DNA of 26,047 bases from a virus. Location of the stretch: positions 1 through 26,047 of the IMG/VR virus record IMGVR_UViG_3300025316_000058. One strand, 5' to 3'. Shown here piece by piece: positions 1 through 5,890 of the stretch; position 1 is the first letter of the stretch; every line of letters begins with the position of its first letter. Under the pieces are notes generated by a model that saw nothing but the letters and a program-made list of their open reading frames with translations, was not told the DNA's origin and made no database searches. A program made the translations under genes and the position numbers.

Positions 1-117
1 CTCGGACTCTTCAACGGTTCAGGATCTCGCAAGGTCTATGCCCTTGCCGAGCAATCCGCCAGATCGAGCGACACCCTTAAAATCGGGAGCGTCTCCGATT
101 TGTTCGGTAAGAAATAA
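1..117 (+). CDS. 3' end of a second copy of the 380-886 gene (partial)
   Basis: Reading from base 1 in frame gives 38 residues and a TAA at 115-117, identical to the C-terminus of the protein encoded at 380-886 (ending SDLFGKK). The 5' part is outside the window. Either the gene is tandemly duplicated or the contig start is an assembly overlap with the downstream copy. An open frame starting at 38 and running through the tandem repeat into the next gene is a different frame and not a real gene. Confidence 0.6.
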   Translation, partial: LGLFNGSGSRKVYALAEQSARSSDTLKIGSVSDLFGKK

Positions 118-127
118 TTTCCAACAC
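1..127 (+). repeat. Direct repeat copy 1 (127 bp)
   Basis: Positions 1-127 are identical to 770-896; the match stops at base 128 (g versus t). The repeat covers the last 39 codons of a phage gene and 10 bases of C/A-rich intergenic sequence. Its length equals a k-mer size widely used by short-read assemblers, so it may be an assembly-graph overlap at a contig end; a real tandem duplication of 769 bp is the alternative. Confidence 0.95.
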
Positions 128-367
128 GCCACTCCACATCACTACACCGCACTACACAACACGACACGACAACAGTTTTCCATCACGACACTGCACTCCA
201 CGTCACAACACCACACGACACCTCACGACACGACACGACAACCGTTTTCCAACACGGCACCGCACCCCACGTCACCCCACAACACTACACAACACGACAC
301 GACAACAGTTTTCCAACACCGCACCGCACCCCACGTCACCCCACAACACGACACGACACGACAACCC
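118..367 (+). repeat. C/A-rich tandem repeat, about four units of 58-69 bp
   Basis: The stretch consists of imperfect units that each begin with TTTTCC(A/T)(A/T)CAC and continue with CAC, CGACA and ACCCCAC runs; unit starts are near 118, 176, 245 and 309. The plus strand is nearly devoid of G outside CG steps and of T outside the unit heads. A partial unit also follows the gene at 886-909. No gene is supported here. It could be an iteron-like origin or a regulatory array upstream of the early genes, or a slippage-prone spacer; nothing in the sequence decides between these. Confidence 0.85.
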
Positions 368-379
368 CTATCTAAAAAC

Positions 380-886
380 ATGAAAATTGACATCAATCCC
401 GATCAAGTTATCGGACGAACGCTAGCAGAGACAGAACTGCTAATCAAACACCTGAAAGACGCCGCCATCGGCCAGGTGTTCACCTACCATGAAATGAACG
501 CCGTCTCCAAGGACGATGTTCAAGTTCGCAACACCATCCTGCAAACCGCCAGACGCCATCTGATGAAGTCTCCTCACAACATGGTTTTTGGAACCATCGC
601 GGGAGTGGGCATCAAGCGCCTGTCAGATGAGGAAATCCCCGACGAAGGTCAGGCCGCCGTCAAGAGGTCACGCAACATCGCAAAGAAAGGCTTGCGAAAG
701 TTGGTCTGCGCCGACGCTGCCAACATGGAACCTGACACAAGAGTCAGACACATCACGCTCAAGACCATCCTCGGACTCTTCAACGGTTCAGGATCTCGCA
801 AGGTCTATGCCCTTGCCGAGCAATCCGCCAGATCGAGCGACACCCTTAAAATCGGGAGCGTCTCCGATTTGTTCGGTAAGAAATAA
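380..886 (+). CDS. Phage early protein, possible winged-helix DNA-binding protein (168 aa)
   Basis: I do not recognise a named family. The start at 380 follows the tandem repeat directly; the frame is open further upstream only because the C/A-rich repeat has no stops, giving a His/Thr-rich sequence unlike a protein. The N-terminal half resembles small phage proteins in which a helix-turn-helix-like segment (residues about 34-60, 'GQVFTY' then 'NTILQTARRHL') is followed by a 'VFGTI..VGIKRL' beta-wing-like segment. A basic stretch (AAVKRSRN, KKGLRKL) follows near residue 95. This suggests nucleic-acid binding, but that is inference. The gene leads the plus-strand early block and its 3' end is duplicated at 1-117. 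Confidence 0.7.
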   Translation: MKIDINPDQVIGRTLAETELLIKHLKDAAIGQVFTYHEMNAVSKDDVQVRNTILQTARRHLMKSPHNMVFGTIAGVGIKRLSDEEIPDEGQAAVKRSRNIAKKGLRKLVCADAANMEPDTRVRHITLKTILGLFNGSGSRKVYALAEQSARSSDTLKIGSVSDLFGKK

Positions 887-896
887 TTTCCAACAC
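770..896 (+). repeat. Direct repeat copy 2 (127 bp)
   Basis: Exact copy of 1-127 at an offset of 769 bp, containing the 3' end of the 380-886 gene and the first bases after its stop. Downstream sequences diverge at once: copy 1 runs into the tandem repeat, copy 2 into a short C-rich spacer and the next gene. Confidence 0.95.
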
Positions 897-909
897 TGCA
901 CCCCACCCC

Positions 910-1110
910 ATGAAACGCAAACCACGCCGCAAGCCCGACTACCTAGGAGTCGGCACCGTTATCACCACCTCCGAAGGCACGGAAATCATCATCTGCGCCG
1001 CCAACCTCGACGCGCTCAAGTCCTATCTATCTGAAGATGTCGGCCACCCGGAAGCACGCAAGGTCGCTCTCTTCCTCGGCCCCTTTGTCGAACTCCCATC
1101 CATATCCTAA
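910..1110 (+). CDS. Small uncharacterised phage protein (66 aa)
   Basis: A short basic N-terminus (MKRKPRRKPDY) is followed by a compact beta-rich segment, a helix (NLDALKSYL) and a hydrophobic tail (VALFLGPFVELP). The family is not recognised. It starts 23 bases after the preceding gene, behind a CACCCC stretch with no Shine-Dalgarno sequence. Its stop codon shares a base with the ATG of the nuclease gene (TAATG), so it is probably co-translated with the nuclease and may be an accessory to DNA processing. Codon use matches its neighbours. Confidence 0.6.
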   Translation: MKRKPRRKPDYLGVGTVITTSEGTEIIICAANLDALKSYLSEDVGHPEARKVALFLGPFVELPSIS

Positions 1111-1892
1111 TGTCCACCATCACCCGCAATCCCCACGCCTCCCACTGGTACACCCGCGACGGTGCCCCCATGCACGAGGTCATTGCCAAGTCCTCCGGCC
1201 TGCCACGCCCCACCACTGTCAGGGACGCCCGCACGCTCAACCTCATCCCGAGCGTGACCAACGTGCTGGGAATGAAGGCCAAGCCCGCGCTAATCACATG
1301 GCTCCAAGACAACGCCATCCATGCCGCCCTCAACACCCCGCGCAAGCTCGGTGAGACGGAAAGCGACTGGCATTCCCGCATCGCAGAGGAGTCCGACAAG
1401 ACCGGCAGCGAGGCCGCAGCCTGGGGCACGCTCATTCACGAGCAATGCGAGCAGTTTTCCACCGCCGGCGCGTTCATGGGCACCGGCGAAATCCTCGACT
1501 ACGTGGCAGGCTACGAGGTCTGGCACCGCGCCAACGTCGCAACGACCATCGACGCGGAAAAAAGCGTCGTCGGGGAAATCGGCTATGCCGGCCGCCTCGA
1601 CCTCCACGCCATGCTCACCGACGGTCGCCGCGCCGTCATTGATGTAAAAAGCCAGAAACTCAAGGGCAAGCCCAAGGGGAATTTCTATCCCGAGTGGGCC
1701 ATGCAGCTCGCCGCCTATGCCGATTGCCTGCGCGAGCCCGGCGACCCGCTGCCCCTGCTCATGTCCGTCATCATCCCCTCAGATACCCCCGGCCCCGTGC
1801 AGGTGAAAATCTGGGACAACGGCGAGGAAGCTCTAAAAGCCTTCCATGCCTGCTTTTGCCTGTGGTGCTTTGATAAAAATTACACCCCATGA
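1110..1892 (+). CDS. PD-(D/E)XK exonuclease, RecB/Cas4-like (260 aa)
   Basis: The motif order is that of RecB/Cas4/lambda-exonuclease-type nucleases. A helix with His110 lies in a GTLIH segment, Glu150 precedes a GRLD motif (161-164), the catalytic D-x-K is D178-V-K180, and QLAAY follows at 199-203. These residues coordinate metal and cleave DNA; phage members usually resect double-strand ends for recombination or replication. Length fits single-domain phage nucleases. It overlaps the previous gene by one base and the VRR-NUC gene by four (ATGA), so the two nucleases are translated together. The iron-sulfur cysteine set of Cas4 is not evident: there are only scattered cysteines, two near the C-terminus. 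Confidence 0.82.
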   Translation: MSTITRNPHASHWYTRDGAPMHEVIAKSSGLPRPTTVRDARTLNLIPSVTNVLGMKAKPALITWLQDNAIHAALNTPRKLGETESDWHSRIAEESDKTGSEAAAWGTLIHEQCEQFSTAGAFMGTGEILDYVAGYEVWHRANVATTIDAEKSVVGEIGYAGRLDLHAMLTDGRRAVIDVKSQKLKGKPKGNFYPEWAMQLAAYADCLREPGDPLPLLMSVIIPSDTPGPVQVKIWDNGEEALKAFHACFCLWCFDKNYTP

Positions 1893-2293
1893 GGTCCACT
1901 ATCGACTGGCGCGTCCCGGCCAAGCAAGCCTGGCAGCAAAGCGAAGCATCCCTCCAGGTCGCCATCGTCACCCGCAGCATGGCCTTGGCCGTGGCGCACC
2001 CGTCGGTGCTGCTACTCCACGCCATTCCAAACGGCGACTGGCGTGGCTGGGGAACCGGCATAAAGCTCAAGGCCCAAGGCGTCATCCCCGGCATCCCCGA
2101 CCTATGCATGCCCGTAGCCCGTGGCGGATACCACGGCTTTTACATGGAGCTAAAGAAATCCGGCGGCCATGTCTCCGATGCTCAGTGGGAGGTGATGGAA
2201 GCTCTCCACCACGAACGCTACTTCGTCCGCATCTGTAACCACCTCGGAACCGCTCTGGAAATCATCGAAAACTACCTGCTTGAAATGCCATGA
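1889..2293 (+). CDS. VRR-NUC domain nuclease (134 aa)
   Basis: The short chain carries the VRR-NUC core: an N-terminal helix with a QxSE-like element (residues 17-20), a GIPD segment (D71), then E87-L-K89 followed by a conserved Q99-W100 (SDAQWEVME). The length is typical of stand-alone phage VRR-NUC proteins, which are structure-specific nucleases of the PD-(D/E)XK superfamily. It is translationally coupled to the RecB-like gene by a 4-bp overlap. Its TGA (2291-2293) overlaps the outer core box of the first attC-like site, so this gene marks the left edge of the cassette array. It does not share the reading phase the cassette genes use at boundaries, which suggests it is backbone. Confidence 0.85.
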   Translation: MRSTIDWRVPAKQAWQQSEASLQVAIVTRSMALAVAHPSVLLLHAIPNGDWRGWGTGIKLKAQGVIPGIPDLCMPVARGGYHGFYMELKKSGGHVSDAQWEVMEALHHERYFVRICNHLGTALEIIENYLLEMP

Positions 2294-2423
2294 ACGCATA
2301 AGCGCAGACGCTGCCACCCTCTACACCCTAAAACATGGAAGATACATTCAAACTCACAGCGGAGCCGGAAGCCTCACCCAAACAAGGAGCTGGTGGCAGT
2401 CGATCTGCCGCGTCTTGTTCGCC
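2289..2423 (-). repeat. attC-like site 1
   Basis: Left core CATGAAC (2289-2295), right core GTTCGCC (2417-2423). The stem pairs CTGCCACC (2311-2318) with GGTGGCAG (2392-2399) and GCAGA (2304-2308) with TCTGC (2404-2408). The right arm carries unpaired T2400, A2403 and a C near 2409. The loop holds the ATG of the MT-A70 gene. The right core is the exact complement of 2973-2979 at the far end of the cassette. Confidence 0.8.
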
Positions 2424-2985
2424 TGTTGGTGCCATCGTCACCGATCTGCCCGCCAACCATTACCGCACCATCGTTATTGATCCGCCGTGGCCGGGACCAG
2501 GGGAACACCGGAGCATGAAGGGCGGGGGTGTGTCGATCATCCCATACAGCACGATGACGGGCATTCAGCTTGCATCAATGCGAATCATGGACATTGCCGC
2601 CGAAAGTTCGCAACTGTGGATGTGGACAACCTCGCGGAACTTCGTGGACGCTGGCCTGCTGCTGCAACTCTGGGGCTACCGCTACGCCGGAATCTTCATC
2701 TGGAAAAAGAATCCGAATCTTGGCCCATGGATTCGCCATGATTCAGAGTTTTTGATGCGTGGCGTGATGCCTGGCGTGGAAATCATTCTTCCGGCACCAC
2801 AACAGACACACGAATGGCCGCGCCCGAAACGTCATAGCGAAAAACCACCGGAAGCCTATCGAATGATTGAGGATTTTAGCCCCGGTCCTCGAATCGACAT
2901 TTTTGCGCGGCAACCCCGCCCCGGATTCGATGTGTGGGGAAACCAAGCCCCGGATTCTGATTCTGATTGTGGGGCGAACGCATAA
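2335..2985 (+). CDS. MT-A70 family adenine methyltransferase (cassette 1, 216 aa)
   Basis: The DPPW catalytic motif (residues 49-52) after a 'YRTIVID' strand identifies the MT-A70 family, which here would methylate adenine N6 in DNA using S-adenosylmethionine. It is followed by the typical 'LWMWTTSRNFVDAGLLLQ.WGY' and 'FIWKKN' strands and an RPKRHSEKP segment (about 143-151), also characteristic. Phage members protect DNA from restriction. The enzyme core begins near residue 40; the first 35 or so residues are encoded by the loop and arm of attC-like site 1 and look like low-complexity filler (SRSAASCSP). The gene crosses the right cassette boundary as ...G-A-N-A and stops at a TAA supplied by the next site's spacer. 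Confidence 0.88.
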   Translation: MEDTFKLTAEPEASPKQGAGGSRSAASCSPVGAIVTDLPANHYRTIVIDPPWPGPGEHRSMKGGGVSIIPYSTMTGIQLASMRIMDIAAESSQLWMWTTSRNFVDAGLLLQLWGYRYAGIFIWKKNPNLGPWIRHDSEFLMRGVMPGVEIILPAPQQTHEWPRPKRHSEKPPEAYRMIEDFSPGPRIDIFARQPRPGFDVWGNQAPDSDSDCGANA

Positions 2986-3062
2986 GCTCATGGATGCCGA
3001 CCAATTAACGCTTGTACTCGCGCAGGATGCTCCCCGGCATTCCATGCAGCGTCTTGTTGTCC
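2973..3062 (-). repeat. attC-like site 2
   Basis: Left core GGCGAAC (2973-2979), right core GTTGTCC (3056-3062). GCTCATGGATGCCG (2986-2999) pairs with 3035-3050 if two right-arm bases (a T in CATTCC and a C in ATGCAG) are left out. The spacers are GCATAA on the left and GTCTT on the right. This is one of the cleanest sites. Confidence 0.88.
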
Positions 3063-3946
3063 CTCTTCGTGTTCTTGTGGCTTGCGAGTCATCGGGAACC
3101 GTCCGGGATGCCTTCAACGCCCTGGGACACGTTGCCACATCCTGCGATATGCTCGAAACGGAAACACCCGGCGACCACTACACCGGGGACGTTCGGGACA
3201 TCCTCGCCAACGGCTGGGATCTAATCATCGCGCATCCTCCATGCACCTTCCTGAATGTCGCGGCAGCGTGGGAATTCTCTGACCCGGACTTCGTGAAGTT
3301 CCCCGGCGTGGGGTATCACCAGAAGGTGAAACCGGGAACGCTGGTGGGGGAAGATCGCAGGAAGGCACAAGCCGAGGCTCTGGACTTCGTGCGCCTGTTC
3401 ATGGACGCGGACTGCCCGCGTATCGCCATCGAGAATCCCGTGGGCGCAATCTCCAGCAACATCCGCAAGGCCGATCAATACGTCCACCCTCACCAGTTCG
3501 GGGATGATGCGAGCAAGACGACCGGGCTATGGATGAAAGGTCTGCCGAAGCTCAAGCCAACCGCAAACGTCCCGCCCCGGATGGTCGAGGGAAAGCCCCG
3601 GTGGGCGAACCAATGCGACAACGGCCAGAACAAGCTCACGCCCTCGCCCGACCGCTGGCGCGAACGCTCCAAGACGTATCAGGGAATCGCGGACGCGATG
3701 GCTCTGCAATGGGGCGGGGATACCGGCTGGCGGCGCGTGAGCTTCGCGGGCGACTGCGAAAGCTACGATGATGAATATGAGGACACGGGCGAACTCTGGA
3801 ACGTGTGTTCCCTGTGCAGGTGTGAATACGACACCTGCCCGTGTCCAGGGCCGACCCAAGACGGCATGGAATATGAGACGTTCCACGGCGTGCTGATGGC
3901 GCGTCCAATTCTTGGGGACGCAAAAGCGCAGCTGCCGACGCCATGA
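2990..3946 (+). CDS. Phage DNA cytosine methyltransferase-like protein (cassette 2, 318 aa)
   Basis: The fold signals are a 'VLVACESSGTVRDAF' S-adenosylmethionine-binding segment (28-42), 'DLIIAHPPCTFL' with HPPC at 82-85 (catalytic-type Cys85) and 'IENPVG' (147-152, equivalent of the ENV motif). This divergent HPPC type is often found in phages and annotated as DNA cytosine methyltransferase; activity is not proven. A cysteine-rich tail (CSLCRCEYDTCPC, 273-285) looks like a zinc site. The frame is open upstream, but ATG 2990 lies in the stem of attC-like site 2; ATG 3044, in the right arm, is the alternative start. It crosses the right cassette boundary as G-D-A (GAC in the phase where others have AAC). 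The stop overlaps the next ATG (ATGA). Confidence 0.75.
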   Translation: MDADQLTLVLAQDAPRHSMQRLVVPLRVLVACESSGTVRDAFNALGHVATSCDMLETETPGDHYTGDVRDILANGWDLIIAHPPCTFLNVAAAWEFSDPDFVKFPGVGYHQKVKPGTLVGEDRRKAQAEALDFVRLFMDADCPRIAIENPVGAISSNIRKADQYVHPHQFGDDASKTTGLWMKGLPKLKPTANVPPRMVEGKPRWANQCDNGQNKLTPSPDRWRERSKTYQGIADAMALQWGGDTGWRRVSFAGDCESYDDEYEDTGELWNVCSLCRCEYDTCPCPGPTQDGMEYETFHGVLMARPILGDAKAQLPTP

Positions 3947-4046
3947 AATGCCAAACCTGTAACGTAGAGATGTTAGGCCTGAACGGTCCCCCATGCTGCC
4001 CGAAGTGTGCGAATGGCGGCGGTCGAGCTGCCGCGTCTTATTCGGC
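3913..4046 (-). repeat. attC-like site 3
   Basis: Left core TGGGGAC (3913-3919) and right core ATTCGGC (4040-4046) are both off-consensus. The stem is well kept: GCGCAGCTGCCGACGCC (3926-3942) pairs with 4017-4035, with extra T, G and C on the right arm and one mismatch. The right spacer is GTCTT. The loop encodes a zinc-ribbon-like peptide, the N-terminus of the cassette 3 protein. Confidence 0.72.
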
Positions 4047-4833
4047 GTCTTCATCTTCTCCCGAAAGCGATACCGAACATGCATTAAGCAAGGCTGTTGC
4101 TGGGGGTGCTTATCGAGGATTTGTTACATACGCATTCGCCCGCCGACTTGAGCGCGAGCGCAATGAAGAGGCCGGATTCCGCAGCCAGTGGGCTGACAAA
4201 TTCCAAAAAGCCGACGCCGCGCTCCAAGAGGCTTTGGGAATCGCCAGAATCGCCCTCGAAGCGATTGAAACAATCTACGGCCACGCGCAGCACTGTGACC
4301 AATGCCAATCGTTCGAGATCGCCCAAGAGTGCCGAAACATGACGCACGGGCTAGACTGTCTGTCTCAATTTTCTTTGGAGAACGTCAATATCCTGCCATC
4401 GGCAGCACAAATCAAGACCATGAATAGTGAAACTAAAAGCGAAACGCCGGTTGGCAGCGATGCCTTGTTCGGCTTCTGGATTTCCGAGCATTACCCGACG
4501 CCGGAATCCGCCAACCTGAAATGCGAGGAGGCAACAACGACCATGTGCGTGGCTTTCCCTGAGTTGGTCCGTATTCGCGGGAGTGCGATGGTGGGGGTGG
4601 ACTTCCGGCCTCATTGGTGGTGCGAAACACCGTCTGGTACAGTGATCGACCCGACAGCGCATCAATGGCCCGGAGGCATCTTGTTCTACGAACGCCTACA
4701 ATCCGAGGAAGAACCATACGGGAAATGTCTGAATTGCGGTGATCTTCTATTCCGGTCTCGCGGTGATGGGTCATTTCATTGCTCTTATTGTATGCCGAAC
4801 GTCAATGTCCAGCCGCGCCCGCACAACCACTGA
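3943..4833 (+). CDS. Cassette 3 protein, open through attC site 4 into cassette 4 (296 aa)
   Basis: The frame begins with a zinc-ribbon-like segment (CQTC at 3-6, CCPKC at 18-22) encoded by the loop of attC-like site 3. A Ser-rich stretch from the site arm follows, then a helical region with ARRLERERNE and a CDQC pair (about 112-115). I do not recognise the family. At 4381-4383 it crosses the cassette boundary as E-N-V and continues, without a stop, through site 4 to Met160, the start of the cassette 4 protein (4420). The native cassette 3 product probably ends around residue 147; here the neighbour supplies no stop, so a fusion is predicted. The start overlaps the preceding stop (ATGA). Confidence 0.6.
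   Translation: MKCQTCNVEMLGLNGPPCCPKCANGGGRAAASYSASSSSPESDTEHALSKAVAGGAYRGFVTYAFARRLERERNEEAGFRSQWADKFQKADAALQEALGIARIALEAIETIYGHAQHCDQCQSFEIAQECRNMTHGLDCLSQFSLENVNILPSAAQIKTMNSETKSETPVGSDALFGFWISEHYPTPESANLKCEEATTTMCVAFPELVRIRGSAMVGVDFRPHWWCETPSGTVIDPTAHQWPGGILFYERLQSEEEPYGKCLNCGDLLFRSRGDGSFHCSYCMPNVNVQPRPHNH
4377..4473 (-). repeat. attC-like site 4
   Basis: Left core GGAGAAC (4377-4383), right core GTTCGGC (4467-4473). ATCCTGCCATCGGC (4390-4403) pairs with GCCGGTTGGCAGCGAT (4446-4461), leaving out a T and a C on the right arm, with one wobble. The spacers are GTCAAT on the left and GCCTT on the right. Both arms are nearly identical to those of site 13. Confidence 0.87.
4420..4833 (+). CDS. 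Cassette 4 zinc-ribbon protein (137 aa)
   Basis: ATG 4420 lies in the loop of attC-like site 4, and residues 10-18 (PVGSDALFG) are encoded by the site's right arm. The body is unrecognised: a region with FRPHWWCETPSGTVIDPT suggests a small phage protein of the 'HWWC..PDG.IVDPT' kind. It is followed by a C-terminal zinc ribbon (CLNCGDLLF, then CSYC). The frame crosses the right cassette boundary as H-N-H and stops at once (CACTGA, in site 5). It is also the C-terminal part of the longer frame starting at 3943. Confidence 0.65.
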   Translation: MNSETKSETPVGSDALFGFWISEHYPTPESANLKCEEATTTMCVAFPELVRIRGSAMVGVDFRPHWWCETPSGTVIDPTAHQWPGGILFYERLQSEEEPYGKCLNCGDLLFRSRGDGSFHCSYCMPNVNVQPRPHNH

Positions 4834-4898
4834 CACCGAATCAACACCATGAATCAAACTACCAAACCCACGGCGTCGGCTGGCACGCCTTGTTCTGT
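4821..4898 (-). repeat. attC-like site 5 (degenerate stem)
   Basis: Left core GCACAAC (4821-4827), right core GTTCTGT (4892-4898). The right arm keeps the common pattern (GGCGTCGGCTGGCAC, spacer GCCTT), but the left arm pairs only partly (CACTGACACCG with mismatches). The right core is the exact complement of ACAGAAC at 5592-5598, the far end of the same cassette. Confidence 0.65.
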
Positions 4899-5640
4899 GT
4901 CTTTGGGGGTTGATCTCCACTTGGGCGAGTGCATCGAAACCATGCAGGCCATGCCATCGAGCCACGTTGACGGCGTGGTGACTGATCCGCCCTACCTGAT
5001 CGGCGCAATCTCGACCGGCGACGCGAAGAGCAAGGGCGGATCATGGGTGGACTTGATGAACGCCTCCTACTGGTATGGTGCCTGGATGAATGAAGCCTGG
5101 CGCGTGCTCAAGCCCGGTGGATTCCTGGTGATATTCACGAACTGGCGGAGCGTCCCGATGCTGCTGAAAGCCTGCTCTGACAAATACATTCCGGCATCGT
5201 CACTCGCCTGTTGGGATAAAGAGTGGATCGGCCCGGCCGGCCCGTCGCAACTCCGCCCGACATACGAAATGATTCTCTTCTGTGCCAAGGATGGCGCGAA
5301 GATCGACAACCGTTCAAGGTCGGACGTGTTCCGCTACAAATGGATGGCCGCCCACTCGGGCCAATCCGGTCACCCGGCACAAAAGCCCGTGCCACTGCTG
5401 AAAGAGATTGTCGAGTTGGTTACCAAGCCCGGCGGGCTGGTCCTCGACCCATTCACCGGGAGCGGCACAACCGGCATTGCCGCCATTCAGGCAGGCCGCC
5501 GATTCATCGGGATTGAGGGCGACGATGAACGCCACGGGGAGGCGCTTGACCGCCTCCGATCCGCCTCTGACCCGATGCATAAAATGTCTCCACAGAACGC
5601 CGCTGCGCATCCGCGCCAAGACTCACCAACCAAACAATAA
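4849..5640 (+). CDS. DNA N6-adenine/N4-cytosine methyltransferase, DPPY type (cassette 5, 263 aa)
   Basis: The DPPY catalytic motif (46-49, in VVTDPPYLIG) precedes 'WRVLKPGGFLVIF', a TRD-like middle, 'HPAQKPVPLLKEIVEL' and the AdoMet-binding 'DPFTGSGTTGIAA' near residue 200. This order is that of the N4/N6 amino-methyltransferase family common in phages, where it protects DNA from restriction. The enzyme core starts near residue 20 (VDLHLGECIETM); residues 1-19, including TPCS, are encoded by the loop and right arm of attC-like site 5. The gene crosses the right cassette boundary as Q-N-A and takes its last 14 or so residues and its stop (TAA 5638-5640) from site 6. Confidence 0.92.
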   Translation: MNQTTKPTASAGTPCSVSLGVDLHLGECIETMQAMPSSHVDGVVTDPPYLIGAISTGDAKSKGGSWVDLMNASYWYGAWMNEAWRVLKPGGFLVIFTNWRSVPMLLKACSDKYIPASSLACWDKEWIGPAGPSQLRPTYEMILFCAKDGAKIDNRSRSDVFRYKWMAAHSGQSGHPAQKPVPLLKEIVELVTKPGGLVLDPFTGSGTTGIAAIQAGRRFIGIEGDDERHGEALDRLRSASDPMHKMSPQNAAAHPRQDSPTKQ

Positions 5641-5697
5641 TATGCCCAATACACAAACAACCGCCAGAGCGGCGTCGGATGCCGCGTCTTGTTCGGC
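5592..5697 (-). repeat. attC-like site 6
   Basis: Left core ACAGAAC (5592-5598), right core GTTCGGC (5691-5697). GCGCATCCGCGCC (5605-5617) pairs fully with GGCGTCGGATGCCGC (5671-5685) once a T and a C on the right arm are left out. The spacers are GCCGCT on the left and GTCTT on the right. The loop holds the stop of the methyltransferase gene and the ATG of the next cassette. Confidence 0.9.
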
Positions 5698-5848
5698 GTC
5701 TCATTTTGAGGGATGCGTAAGGTGCGCGAGTAATGGATGGGATACGGAGCGGCTAGGACCCTGCCCCAAATACCCCAACTGCGGCGATTCATTCCAGCAG
5801 AACGCTGGTGATGTGCCGCAGGCCAAAAGAAACGATTATGGAAAGTGA
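5642..5848 (+). CDS. Cassette 6 small zinc-binding protein (68 aa)
   Basis: ATG 5642 lies in the loop of attC-like site 6. The first 22 residues (TTARAASDAASCSAS) are encoded by the site and look like a junction tag. The body is tiny: a cysteine pair (GCVRCASNG) and a second one (GPCPKYPNCGDS) could form a zinc knuckle. It crosses the right boundary as Q-N-A and ends in the loop of site 7, past the ATG of the next gene. The family is not recognised. The cassette body is only about 110 bp, near the lower limit for a coding cassette. Confidence 0.55.
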   Translation: MPNTQTTARAASDAASCSASHFEGCVRCASNGWDTERLGPCPKYPNCGDSFQQNAGDVPQAKRNDYGK

Positions 5849-5890
5849 AATTGAAGCGTCCGACCTGTCGGCTCGACCCCCTTGTTCTCC
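5797..5890 (-). repeat. attC-like site 7
   Basis: Left core GCAGAAC (5797-5803), right core GTTCTCC (5884-5890). GTGCCGCAGG (5813-5822) pairs with CCTGTCGGC plus TC (5864-5874), with an unpaired T and one mismatch. The outer three pairs are lost but the register is kept. The right core is the exact complement of GGAGAAC at 6056-6062. Confidence 0.75.

Noticed and set aside
118-367. CRISPR array
   Set aside because: Units are imperfect over their whole length with no constant repeat and unique spacers; the 9-bp collagen repeats and 63-bp repeats were rejected for the same reason.
38-379. A His/Thr/Pro-rich N-terminal extension of the 380-886 gene through the tandem repeat
   Set aside because: The repeat lacks stops because it is C/A-rich. 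The composition is not protein-like and the frame differs from that of the partial gene at 1-117.
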